From: Bacteroidota bacterium
GTDB taxonomy: Bacteria > Bacteroidota > Bacteroidia > Bacteroidales > F082
Direction: 5' to 3'
Assembly (NCBI GenBank): GCA_023396415.1
Contig: JAEWWJ010000097.1
Span: 1-16,722, forward strand
Length of the DNA stretch: 16,722 nucleotides
Shown: positions 8,701 to 16,243 of the stretch, piece after piece
How positions within the stretch are numbered: position 1 is the first letter of the stretch
Layout: each line of letters starts with the position of its first letter
Translations under genes and position numbers: made by a program
The notes under the pieces: generated by a model
What the model was told of the DNA's origin: nothing
The model's input: only the letters and a program-made list of their open reading frames with translations
Database searches by the model: none

Positions 8701-10038
8701 TGGCGTATATCCCCAAGGTTCATAGTAGGAGGGAAAAACAGAAAGATCGAAGGCGGTAAGAAAATCGTAGTATTTAAGATCGAAAATGCCATCCTCACCT
8801 TTGAGATAGACGGGGATAAAAATGATTTTGACCCGCGATCCGGCTTCGTTTGTAAGTCCCGCTCTTTGAATCCCGCCAAGCACGGCATCGCTGGCGGCAT
8901 CGTGCAAAAAGTGTGTTGTAAAGCTCGGTGCTGTAAGTGCCTCGCACAAAGGATCGGCCAAGCAATCGGCCAGAGCTTTCACCGGTCCGGCACTGTTGGC
9001 CGGTACTGCAATAACTGCCACAACATCTTTTTTAAGATCAGCGTTTTTATTGAGTGCGCCCAAGGCTTCAATGAAGCGGTCAATACCTTTGTTTTTAAAT
9101 TCATAGCGACCACTGCTGATCACTAAAAGGGCATCGTCGGCAATGGGTGCTCCGGTGAGGATAGACGCAACCTTGAGAACTTTTTCGCGGGCAGTGCCTC
9201 GTTTGTTTGGCAGCTGCTCGGGTTCGCCTACAATTTTCGGATCAAAGCCATTGATGGTGATGGCATCGGGGTTGCGGCCTAGAAACTGTCGGCACTCGTT
9301 GGCGGTGATGTTGCTCACGGTGGTGAAGGCATCTGCTTCTTTGGCAGCAAGGCTTTCGAGTGAATGTTGCGCGGTAATATTCAGCCGGTTGGCCATCACA
9401 GTTGGGTTATAGGTCGGCAGATCTTTGTAAAGCGGCAGACCGTTTCCGGCAATGGAACGTCCCAAATAGGTGGCATGGGTTGTAAAAGCAGTAGCTATTT
9501 GTGGGGTGTTTTTTTTCAGATACAGCACACCCGATCCGGTCATCCATTCGTGAAAATGAGCTAAAACGCGGTCGTATCCCGTGAGGAAATAGCGATAAAA
9601 ACTCTCGATCACTTGTCCGGCTGCATAACCAAACATGGCAGGTTCAACGTAATCCCACGGGCCGTGGATGGAATCCAGCTGATAGGTCTCCCAAAGACGT
9701 GCAAAAATGTCGTCTTTGTCAGGGAAAAGTGGGGTAAAATCAACCAAAATGGCGATAGGGCGTCCTTCGATAGCCCAACGGCCTACTTTGAATTTTAATC
9801 CGGCAATGGCTGCCTGTTGTTTCCACTGACTGAAAAGGGTCAGATCCTCAATAAAATAAGGGTTTTTATGTGTTTCTTTCCAAACATCGGGCCCAATGGT
9901 GATGTAATTGTCGCCAAAAGCCTCTTTTTGTTGCTTGGCTTTGCTTGAAATCACGGTGTAAATACCGCCGACCATGTTGGATACTTCCCAACTGATCTCG
10001 AACAGGTATTCGGGTTTTTTTAAGTTTTCTAGTGTCAT
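5797..10038 (-). CDS. Bifunctional GT3 glycogen synthase / GT35 alpha-glucan phosphorylase fusion
   Basis: One open frame of 1413 residues carries two enzymes of glycogen metabolism. Residues about 1-550 match eukaryote-type GT3 glycogen synthase: FEISWEVSNMVGGIYTVI (13-30), HFHEWMTGSG (161-170), AFTTHATYLGR (184-194), FTTVSNITANE (238-248) and the E-x7-E motif YYEPWGYTPLE (E440, E448). GT3 enzymes use UDP-glucose. Residues about 570-660 match the DUF3417 domain (ELAQNLWWSWN). The rest is a GT35 phosphorylase of the short bacterial/archaeal type: YFSMEYGLHKS (671-681), YHSNEGHSAF (833-842), GFARRFATYKR (1063-1073) and EASGTSGEKAVMNG (1160-1173), where K1168 should bind pyridoxal phosphate. 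A beta-rich tail follows (about 1310-1413). It is the last gene of the operon, 83 bases after GH57, with a hairpin in that gap. No Arg occurs between residues 484 and 546, where eukaryotic GT3 carries its glucose-6-phosphate Arg cluster. Start ATG at 10038 agrees with the GT3 N-terminus. Confidence 0.93.
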   Translation of the reverse strand: MTLENLKKPEYLFEISWEVSNMVGGIYTVISSKAKQQKEAFGDNYITIGPDVWKETHKNPYFIEDLTLFSQWKQQAAIAGLKFKVGRWAIEGRPIAILVDFTPLFPDKDDIFARLWETYQLDSIHGPWDYVEPAMFGYAAGQVIESFYRYFLTGYDRVLAHFHEWMTGSGVLYLKKNTPQIATAFTTHATYLGRSIAGNGLPLYKDLPTYNPTVMANRLNITAQHSLESLAAKEADAFTTVSNITANECRQFLGRNPDAITINGFDPKIVGEPEQLPNKRGTAREKVLKVASILTGAPIADDALLVISSGRYEFKNKGIDRFIEALGALNKNADLKKDVVAVIAVPANSAGPVKALADCLADPLCEALTAPSFTTHFLHDAASDAVLGGIQRAGLTNEAGSRVKIIFIPVYLKGEDGIFDLKYYDFLTAFDLSVFPSYYEPWGYTPLESIAFGIPTITTSLAGFGIWVKEIGMAGKSVIVIDRKEDNNTEVVEQLQQYILNFTNFNPTELESIGKEAHEIAAKAWWSELLSNYYKAWDVALSKLTTRDEVFENKRYTETLRPLALDKQDQPTWKKILFQPVYTKELQKLHELAQNLWWSWNDDAIALFEGLDPEAWLAVEHNPVHLMEGLSLKQMEAIEQDVAFVARINKVYDRFKAYLEGASQNENRIVYFSMEYGLHKSLKIYSGGLGILAGDYLKEASDSAVNLVGLGLLYRYGYFQQDISLFGDQVAQYIPQKFTHLPLEPVRDAQGDWITVSVALPGRTVIAKAWKVPVGRIPLYLLDTDIEENPPNDRNITHQLYGGDSEMRFKQEMILGIGGIRLIEKLKLRPTIYHSNEGHSAFIGLERLRILIQDYQLSFDVAKEIVRGSNLFTTHTPVPAGHDSFEEHLLRTYMPHYAERLNISWDDFVNLGRFKANDVNEKFSMSVLATNLSQQVNGVSKIHGRVSREMFQPLYPGYFANELHISYVTNGVHYPTWTDSVVKELYAHYLTEGFEQDQSNAEKWKAIHQAPDEKVWQVRNQLKEELITYLKYRVKNELTKRQESPKLVFKTVESLNSKALIIGFARRFATYKRAYLLFANLERLSKIVNNPEKPVLFVFAGKAHPNDKAGQDLIKKIIDISKTPDFIGKVIFIENYDMDLGKKLTSSCDIWLNTPTRPLEASGTSGEKAVMNGVLNFSVLDGWWAEGYKPNAGWAIEEQRTYANQQFQDEMDAETIYNLLETEIVPNYFDRNVKGVPEKWVKYIKNNISGIAPHFTMKRMIDDYFDRFYNKLIVSSNKNAANNFAAATQMAAWKQKVKNAWDAIHIQSIKVPDPTVRPLDFGENFVAEITLLTPGLESGEIAIELLFGRKLHDKIDEIVFVESMNIIGSGDGWVQYHINVPVYRAGVYDYTFRIYPIHPDLPHRQDFPLVKWL

Positions 10039-10054
10039 ATTCTGTTATAAATGA

Positions 10055-10093
10055 ACCATCAGGTCACTCCTAAAAATCGGGGTGCCTGATGGT
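10055..10093 (-). promoter_or_regulatory. Strong intra-operon hairpin before the synthase-phosphorylase gene
   Basis: ACCATCAGG (10055-10063) pairs with CCTGATGGT (10085-10093). After a single bulged T the stem continues with CACTCC against GGGGTG (10065-10070 with 10079-10084, one G-T pair), leaving an 8-base loop. It lies between the GH57 stop and the start of the fusion gene. No T-tract follows on the minus strand, so it is not a standard terminator. An mRNA-processing site, a 3'-end stabiliser or a partial attenuator are possible roles. Confidence 0.6.
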
Positions 10094-10121
10094 GTAAATT
10101 TTAAGGATGAATGGCTGTCAA

Positions 10122-11705
10122 CTACTTAATAATCTGTTGCATTTTTTCTTCAATCAGCGCGCGTATTTTTTTTACTTGCGTTTTGCTTACTTTGCCTGCA
10201 GCCGTTTTGGTTTTTTCGTATTTAGCTCTGGCGGCTTTACTCAGGTTGGGTAGCACTTTGTTAATAAGCTCTTCCTGTGCATCGTTCAAGGCAGCAACAA
10301 GGTCTTCGGCATCAAGGTCTTTGATTACCTCTTTGATTTTCTTGTCCGAAAGTTCCACCATTTCTTCAAAGGCGGGTTTCACTGCTTCTTCGCCTTTTTT
10401 CAAGCTTCGTTGAATGCTTTCGGTGGTTTTACGCAGCTCGTTTTGCACGGCTTTTCCAATGTCGGAGCCAATTTTTTTGCCTGAGCTGATGATTTCATCT
10501 ACAATTTCTTTGGTTCCGCCGGTGCTTTGTTGAACGCGAAGGGCAAAATCGGCCAACACATTCATATAGTTGATGTATGCCTCGTAGGGCGAAGGGTAGT
10601 GGGTGAAATATTTATGCACATCGCCATCGCTAAACCACTTGGTACACATATAGTAAAAGTGATCTGACGATTGCAGGTAGAGCCAATCGCGGCGCAGGTT
10701 TTCATCATCGCTGTGTGCTGCTTTTGATGCCAATTCATAGAGCTTTTCAAACGACTCATCCTGTAGGTGATTGCCTAACCAAGCTGTGATGTCGCGCTCT
10801 TCATCAGCCCACGAAATGGGATAAGGCACTTGCACGGCTGAAACCGGTTGCAGTGTGTCGGCCAACATGGCGGGAGTAGCATATTTGAATTTTGTTTTGC
10901 TCAAGATCGTTGCCGGCAAAGCTTTCATAAAGTCGAAAATGCCGGTGGCAGCCCATTGGTGCTCACCAAAAGTTTCATAATCAAGGAAAATGTTCACCAC
11001 CTCTTCTTTCTCGTTGATGTCATTTAGCCAGCCTGCAAATTTATCGGCGGTAAGCGGCCATTCAGGCCATGATTGTTGCCCGAAACGGAAGGAGATATCG
11101 TCGCTCAACCTGAAATTGCGCAACAAAACTTTCAACTTGGGGTTGATGGAGTTGGCATACATATAGTTTGGACTTTTCCATCCTAAAACGTGTTTTGCAC
11201 CTTCGGTGAGCATTACTTTAAAGCCCATTTCGGCAACTTGAGCGCCAATGGCATCGGAATAAATCAACTCGGTGTTGCGAAAACTCACCGGCTTTACACC
11301 AAAAGTCTCCTCAACCTTGCGCGAGTGGAGCTCAACTTGTGACTTGAACTCGTCCGCGTTTTTGAGCGAGCTCAACGAGTGGGCGTAGGTTTCAGCCAAA
11401 ATTTCAACATTTCCGGTAGCCACCAATTGCTTGAAGCTTTCAAGCACTTCGGGTGCATAAAGGGACATCTGGTCAATGGCCATACCCGAAATTGAAAAAC
11501 TTACTTTGAACTGTGCGCCAAACTCTTTGATCTGATCCATCAGAATGGCATTCATTGGAAGGTAGCATTTTTCAGCTATCCTTCTCATAATCATTCTGTT
11601 GAAATACTCATCATAATAAAAATGATTCTTTCCTATGTCGAAAAAGCGGTATGTTCTCAGTCTGAAGGGCTGGTGAACCTGGAAGTAAAAGCAGATTGAT
11701 TTCAT
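10122..11705 (-). CDS. GH57 alpha-amylase-like enzyme with C-terminal helical extension
   Basis: This 527-residue protein acts on alpha-glucans by hydrolysis or glucan transfer, probably in the cytoplasm because no signal peptide is visible. GH57 conserved regions appear in order: HQPFR at 11-15, EILAETYAHS at 101-110, RNTELIYS at 143-150 (E146 the expected nucleophile), FLDYETFGEH at 240-249 (D242 the expected acid/base) and SWADEERDITAWLGN at 298-312. The catalytic part ends near residue 390. Residues about 398-527 are rich in Lys and Glu with heptad-like hydrophobic spacing and predict as long amphipathic or coiled-coil helices, ending in a basic segment. I do not recognise this tail. The gene follows GT4 by 32 bases in the operon. 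A debranching or branching activity instead of amylase cannot be excluded from sequence. Confidence 0.9.
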   Translation of the reverse strand: MKSICFYFQVHQPFRLRTYRFFDIGKNHFYYDEYFNRMIMRRIAEKCYLPMNAILMDQIKEFGAQFKVSFSISGMAIDQMSLYAPEVLESFKQLVATGNVEILAETYAHSLSSLKNADEFKSQVELHSRKVEETFGVKPVSFRNTELIYSDAIGAQVAEMGFKVMLTEGAKHVLGWKSPNYMYANSINPKLKVLLRNFRLSDDISFRFGQQSWPEWPLTADKFAGWLNDINEKEEVVNIFLDYETFGEHQWAATGIFDFMKALPATILSKTKFKYATPAMLADTLQPVSAVQVPYPISWADEERDITAWLGNHLQDESFEKLYELASKAAHSDDENLRRDWLYLQSSDHFYYMCTKWFSDGDVHKYFTHYPSPYEAYINYMNVLADFALRVQQSTGGTKEIVDEIISSGKKIGSDIGKAVQNELRKTTESIQRSLKKGEEAVKPAFEEMVELSDKKIKEVIKDLDAEDLVAALNDAQEELINKVLPNLSKAARAKYEKTKTAAGKVSKTQVKKIRALIEEKMQQIIK

Positions 11706-11737
11706 ATTGTTGTGTGTTTTGATCTGAGGTTGGTTTG

Positions 11738-13021
11738 TTATTGCATTGCGGAAACATATACTTTTTTAATCAGCTTGGCGGCATGTTCCCATTTGAGGTT
11801 GTCCACCTCTTCTTTGCCGTGTGAGATAAAGGTTTTGGAGAGTGCTTCGTAGTGGCAGAGGCCATAGATGGCGTCGGCCAATCCATCAACATCCCAAAAG
11901 TCAACCTTTAGGGCATGTTTAAGCACCTCGGCAACACCCGATTGCTTGGAGATGACCACCGGAACGTTGGAGCGCATGGCTTCTAACGGAACGATGCCGA
12001 AAGGCTCTGAGATGGAGGGCATTACAAACACATCAGACATGGCAAACATCTTGTCCACATCTTCGCCTTTGAGAAAGCCGGTGAAATGAAACTTGTGTCC
12101 GATGCGTAATTGTGCAACGCGAAGCACCATTTTGTTGAGCAAATCGCCGCTGCCGGCCATCACAAAACGCACGTTATCATCACGTTTTAAAACCTTTCTT
12201 GCAGCTTCAACGAAATACTCAGGGCCTTTTTGGTAGGTGATTCGGCCAAGGAAGGTAACCACTTTTTCGTTGACTTGCTTTTCGGGTAAATCAAGTTCCG
12301 ATTTGTCAATCGGTTCAACGGCATTGTGCACTGTAACTACCTTTCGGGGATCAATACCATATTTTTCAATCACAATTTTTCTGGTGAGGTTGCTCACAGT
12401 AATCACTTTGTCGGCCATTTCCATGCCTCGGCGTTCGATGGCATACACATCACTATTTACGTTTTCGCCCGAGCGATCGAATTCGGTGGCGTGCATATGC
12501 ACTACCAAAGGTTTTCCTGTGGTTTCTTTGGCTGCTATGCCTGCCGAATAGGTGAGCCAATCGTGGGCATGGATTACATCAAAATCATACTTGGTGGCCA
12601 CGGCTGAACCCACAAGGGCGTAGCGAGCCACTTCTTCCATGAGGTTGCTGCCGTATTTTCCTGAAAATTCGTATTTCTGATTAAAGACAGGGCTTTTAAA
12701 ATTTTCGGTAACTTTTTTATGCTCTTCGTTTAAAGTTTCAAAAAGCTCTGGACCAACATAAGGGATGATGTTAGAGCCAATTTCCATGTACTGCACACGT
12801 TCCCAGTAGGTTTTGCTTTCCTCTTCGGTCAGGTCAACCGAAATATCGCTGGCATTTACAATTCTAACGGCTTCTTCACTTTCGTCGCCATAAGCTTTTG
12901 GTACGACAAAAAGCACTTCAACATCGTGTTTTACCAATCCTTTTGTCATTCCAAAGCAAGCCGTTCCGAGACCTCCTGTGATATGGGGTGGAAATTCCCA
13001 ACCAAACATTAATACCTTCAT
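11738..13021 (-). CDS. GT4 glycosyltransferase, glycogen-synthase-like
   Basis: This 427-residue GT-B enzyme probably transfers glucose from a nucleotide sugar to an alpha-glucan; donor and acceptor are inferred only from its neighbours. The N-terminal loop FGWEFPPHITGGLG (6-19) with G16-G17 is typical of the GlgA/GT4 donor site. HAHDW is at 151-155. The C-terminal Rossmann half starts at GRITYQKG (259-266). The E-x7-E motif SEPFGIVPLE has E339 and E347. No signal peptide or membrane segment is seen. The ATG at 13021 agrees with the conserved start MKVLMFGWEFPP; the leader is A-rich with no Shine-Dalgarno. It lies 22 bases after the debranching enzyme gene and 32 bases before GH57. From memory, the same GH133-GT4-GH57 order occurs in Bacteroides. 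Confidence 0.9.
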   Translation of the reverse strand: MKVLMFGWEFPPHITGGLGTACFGMTKGLVKHDVEVLFVVPKAYGDESEEAVRIVNASDISVDLTEEESKTYWERVQYMEIGSNIIPYVGPELFETLNEEHKKVTENFKSPVFNQKYEFSGKYGSNLMEEVARYALVGSAVATKYDFDVIHAHDWLTYSAGIAAKETTGKPLVVHMHATEFDRSGENVNSDVYAIERRGMEMADKVITVSNLTRKIVIEKYGIDPRKVVTVHNAVEPIDKSELDLPEKQVNEKVVTFLGRITYQKGPEYFVEAARKVLKRDDNVRFVMAGSGDLLNKMVLRVAQLRIGHKFHFTGFLKGEDVDKMFAMSDVFVMPSISEPFGIVPLEAMRSNVPVVISKQSGVAEVLKHALKVDFWDVDGLADAIYGLCHYEALSKTFISHGKEEVDNLKWEHAAKLIKKVYVSAMQ

Positions 13022-13043
13022 TTTTTTGTTTTTTGGATTGATA

Positions 13044-14993
13044 CTAACCGTTTATTGTCTTCTCGATGCACTTTTTCATCTGAATCAATGCGGCCACGCT
13101 CCATGCTTGTGATATAGCTCCTTTGGGTTCATGTGGCGGATCTCCATCATAAATTTCTGATATTGAACCTAATCCTGCTTCAAACAATGTGGGTTCAAAG
13201 CCGTGATACAGGTCTTCGATGAGTGGGAGCCCCGACTTGCCATGCAAGCGCAGCCAAGCACTGGTGAAATGCGACAACAGCCACGGAAAAACTGTTCCTT
13301 GGTGGTAGGAGAGTTTGCGCTCTTCGGAGTTGCCGGCATAAACACCTTTGTAGTTGGGATGGGTAGGAGTGAGCGAACGAAGACCGCGCTCGGTAAGCAG
13401 GTCTGATTTAATTTTATTTAAGATCATATTGTGCATTTCTTCGCTGAGGGCTGAAAAAGGCAGCGAAATCGCCAAAAGCATATTGGGTCTTACTGTCCAA
13501 TCGGTTTTGCCTTCGTACACACAATCAGCGAGATAGTTTTTAGTTGGATGCGTAAACATGGCGGTAAAGGCTTCTTTGAACTTTTCCGGAATCCATGACC
13601 ATTCTTCCACAAAGGCTTTGTCGTTGTTCAGCTCGGCAAGGTGCAGGGCAAAGCGCAGCGCGTTGTACCAAAGCGCGTTCACTTCAACGGCATATCCCGA
13701 GCGGGCTGTAACGGGTTTCCCATTGTTAAAAACGTCCATCCATGTTAATGCCATGCCGGGACCACCGGCAGAGATGAGCCCGTCTTCATTCATGAAAATA
13801 TTGTAATCAGTGCCGTTACGGAATCCTTCGAGTATGGTAACCATCACTTTCTTATACTTTTTCCAGATTTCGGTTTCGTTGTTTTTTACCGAGGCGTATT
13901 CTTGGAGGCACCAAAAGAACCACAAAGGCGCATCCACGGCTGCGTAGTCGGGTTTGTTGTCGCGTCCTATGTTGGGGAAAAATGGACCGCGCATATTGCC
14001 GATCATGGTATCAAGTACGTTTTTGAAGTTGGTTTCGTCGCCGCGGCTGAGTGTAATACCGGGCAAAGCGATGAAAGTATCACGACCCCAGGTGCCAAAC
14101 CACGGGAAACCGGCCATCAGCTCTGTTTTGTTTTTTGTCCGAACCAGAAACTGCTCGGCGGCATTGGAAAGACAGTTTTCGAAATTGTCGCGCGGGGTAC
14201 GTTTTTTAACTTCAGCATTAAAACTACGCTTTAAGCTGTCGGCTTTTACTTCGTCAATGCCGGCTGAAACGATGATGCTTTCGCCTTTCTCGATTTCCAT
14301 GTCGAAAAATCCGGGTGCAAACAAATCTTCCTGATATGGTAGTCCGGCTTCTTTTTCGTGAATGTATTCCACATTGTGGTACCAATCGGGGATGTGGGTG
14401 TATTCGTTTTCTTTTGAAATTTGAAAATAAAGCCGTGAATAACCGGCATACATCTGCCACGAAACACCATTGGAGGTGGGTTCGTATTTGGTGTTGGCAT
14501 CAATGTTGGCGCGGGTTAGCTGGTGGATATTTCGAAAGGCCAAAAAAGGTTTTAATCTCAGGGTGGTTTTTGAGTGTGCGTCTTCGAGGGTGTATTTAAT
14601 GAGCATGCGCGATTCGTTTTCGGCAAAAATCATTTCTTTGCTTAAAACCACGCCACCAACCCTATAGGTGATTTTCGGAATGGGTTCACCCGTAAAATCA
14701 CGTAAGTACTTATGGCCCTTTGGATTGTATTTCCCGTCGGGATACATTCTTAAACCAAAATTAAATTCTTCATCGTGCTGAATCACGGTTTCATCGAGGG
14801 ATGAAAGCAAGATATGGTTGTTATGATCGAGCCAGGGCTGCGGAACAACCAATAACCCATGGTATTTCCTTGTATTGCAGCTTGCAATAGTGGTGCTTGA
14901 ATAGCCTCCCGAACGGTTGGCTCGCAACAATTCGTGAGAAAGGGCAAACTCAAGGTTAATTAACTGTGTTTTCGTAAATGATATATAGCTCAT
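13044..14993 (-). CDS. Glycogen debranching enzyme (GH133, amylo-alpha-1,6-glucosidase type)
   Basis: This 649-residue protein probably removes alpha-1,6 branches from glycogen or limit dextrin in the cytoplasm. The N-terminal domain carries the GDE signature NRSGGYSSTTIASCNTRKYHG (26-46). The (alpha/alpha)6 C-terminal domain starts near residue 270 and has FPWFGTWGRDTFIALPG (296-312), RSGYAVEVNALWYNA (431-445), YHQGTVFPWLL (563-573) and SEIYDGDPPHEPKGAISQAW (612-631). Catalytic acids are presumably among the aspartates and glutamates of these motifs; D305 is a candidate. Length fits the prokaryotic family, which has only the glucosidase module and lacks the transferase module of the eukaryotic enzyme. 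It is the first gene of the operon, with its ATG about 45 bases after the proposed -7 element and no Shine-Dalgarno. Confidence 0.93.
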   Translation of the reverse strand: MSYISFTKTQLINLEFALSHELLRANRSGGYSSTTIASCNTRKYHGLLVVPQPWLDHNNHILLSSLDETVIQHDEEFNFGLRMYPDGKYNPKGHKYLRDFTGEPIPKITYRVGGVVLSKEMIFAENESRMLIKYTLEDAHSKTTLRLKPFLAFRNIHQLTRANIDANTKYEPTSNGVSWQMYAGYSRLYFQISKENEYTHIPDWYHNVEYIHEKEAGLPYQEDLFAPGFFDMEIEKGESIIVSAGIDEVKADSLKRSFNAEVKKRTPRDNFENCLSNAAEQFLVRTKNKTELMAGFPWFGTWGRDTFIALPGITLSRGDETNFKNVLDTMIGNMRGPFFPNIGRDNKPDYAAVDAPLWFFWCLQEYASVKNNETEIWKKYKKVMVTILEGFRNGTDYNIFMNEDGLISAGGPGMALTWMDVFNNGKPVTARSGYAVEVNALWYNALRFALHLAELNNDKAFVEEWSWIPEKFKEAFTAMFTHPTKNYLADCVYEGKTDWTVRPNMLLAISLPFSALSEEMHNMILNKIKSDLLTERGLRSLTPTHPNYKGVYAGNSEERKLSYHQGTVFPWLLSHFTSAWLRLHGKSGLPLIEDLYHGFEPTLFEAGLGSISEIYDGDPPHEPKGAISQAWSVAALIQMKKCIEKTING

Positions 14994-15037
14994 AATGAGG
15001 CAATTGCTTTTAATAGACGTTCAATCCGATTGCGTTA

Positions 15038-15068
15038 CAAAAGTAAAGATAATTGCATAGCAATCAAA
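15038..15068 (-). promoter_or_regulatory. Bacteroidetes-type promoter of the glycogen operon
   Basis: On the minus strand a TTTG (15068-15065) is followed after exactly 19 bases by TACTTTTG (15045-15038). This matches the -33 TTTG and -7 TAnnTTTG consensus of the primary Bacteroidetes sigma factor at its usual spacing. Transcription would start near 15031, giving a leader of roughly 35-40 bases before the debranching enzyme ATG. Confidence 0.75.
15052..15064. promoter_or_regulatory. Inverted repeat inside the promoter spacer, possible operator
   Basis: ATTGC-ATA-GCAAT is a perfect 5-bp inverted repeat with a 3-base centre, lying entirely between the -33 and -7 elements. A dimeric regulator bound here would block polymerase. 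The arms are short, so chance is possible, and no regulator gene is in the window. Confidence 0.4.
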
Positions 15069-16192
15069 GAGAAGTTTTGAATTTTTAAGTTTTGATCTCT
15101 TCTGAAAAGCACAGCTTCAAGCTTTAAAATTCAATCAGGGTTCATGAAAATTTGAGAAAAGGCCACCACTTGCCGCTTTAATGAATGGGATAAATTGGCC
15201 TGCCAGCAATGCTTAACTAAGTGTTTATCATCAAAAAAAACACGCGAACAATCCGTTTTACGATCATATGATTGGGTTTGGTTGAGTATGTCAAATTCCG
15301 GATGTTTTACAGCAACACTATGGCAGCACTTACCTCACCCATGCGTATCCCAAAGGAAGTATCAGCATATTGCAAAAAAAAAATCTTTAACTGCGTCTGG
15401 ATCAGTCGTGTAATAATATCAGTTTTCGTGTTATTAAATGCTTGATTTTATTTTAATACCTTGCAATTGGTTTACAACAAAAAAACCAATCACATTTCAT
15501 CCTTTTATGTTTGATTAAGGTCGCACATTTTTAAAAATAATAAATTACAAAGCAATTATGGATCAGCAACAAAAGTCAATGGGGTCTTTTTATATTATGG
15601 ATTTTAAAGTTTTTCTTAGGCTATTCTATTAATGGGTTATACTGGCTGTAAGAGAGATACATGGTTCGCAAATAACACATTATATTGCACATGTTACGTG
15701 AGATTCTTTGATATTTCAAATGAAAAGGTGAAATTCTTTTGATCAATTTATAGAACAACTCTTTCCCTTTCATAAAAACATTACTTGTCAATGGAGCGAC
15801 GCATTTTTCAGGAAGCGAACTCAATTTCCTGACGATCAGTGAGAATGGGGACAAGGTGCTTTTACTATTTATGAATCGGAAATTGGTAAATTTGAAAAAT
15901 AAAATTTCATGTCATACAAGGAGGGGGCTATTTCTGCGGGTAATAAGTTGGACTGAGTTATTTTGTTCTGCTTTCCCTTTCTTCTTCCCCTAACACCAAT
16001 ACCAGAACTTGTTATTACTGAAAAACTCCGCGAAGCAGGGTTATGAGGGATAAATCTCCGCCAATAATGATAGTATCTGTGCCGAAATTTATTTAGCAGT
16101 TGTTTGTTTTCTCAATGTATTTAAGGATAGTTTATTTTTGAAATCAATTCGAATTTTGCTGAAGAATATGTTCAATTTTCAATAAATAGCCC
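15069..16192. other. AT-rich intergenic region of about 1.1 kb without a convincing gene
   Basis: Short open frames exist on both strands (for example 15195-15413 plus and 15621-15854 minus), but none shows a recognisable family, a plausible composition or a start signal. No tRNA, rRNA or known RNA motif was recognised. An AT-rich inverted repeat, ATTGGTTT (15466-15473) and AAACCAAT (15483-15490), is the only clear structure. Decayed genes or an unrecognised small RNA are possible. Confidence 0.5.
15466..15490. repeat. 8-bp inverted repeat in the gene-poor region
   Basis: ATTGGTTT and AAACCAAT form a perfect stem with a 9-base A-rich loop. No T-tract follows on the plus strand. On the minus strand the base composition after the stem is also not that of a terminator. 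Its function is unknown. Confidence 0.35.
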
Positions 16193-16200
16193 TATTTTTG
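16193..16200 (+). promoter_or_regulatory. -7 element for the S9-type peptidase gene
   Basis: TATTTTTG matches TAnnTTTG and lies 43 bases before the ATG at 16244. The -33 position has no clear TTTG (GTTC at 16170-16173), so the promoter may be weak or need an activator. Confidence 0.5.
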
Positions 16201-16243
16201 GGATTCAGTTTTTTGCTTTCTTTGGTCATCAAAAACCCATATT

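Noticed and set aside
15195..15413. 72-codon frame on the plus strand in the gene-poor region
   Set aside because: Cys- and Ser-rich translation without family resemblance, a homopolymer A run inside the frame and no upstream signal.
15621..15854. 77-codon frame on the minus strand in the gene-poor region
   Set aside because: No family resemblance, no promoter or start signal, and residue composition typical of translated AT-rich noncoding DNA.
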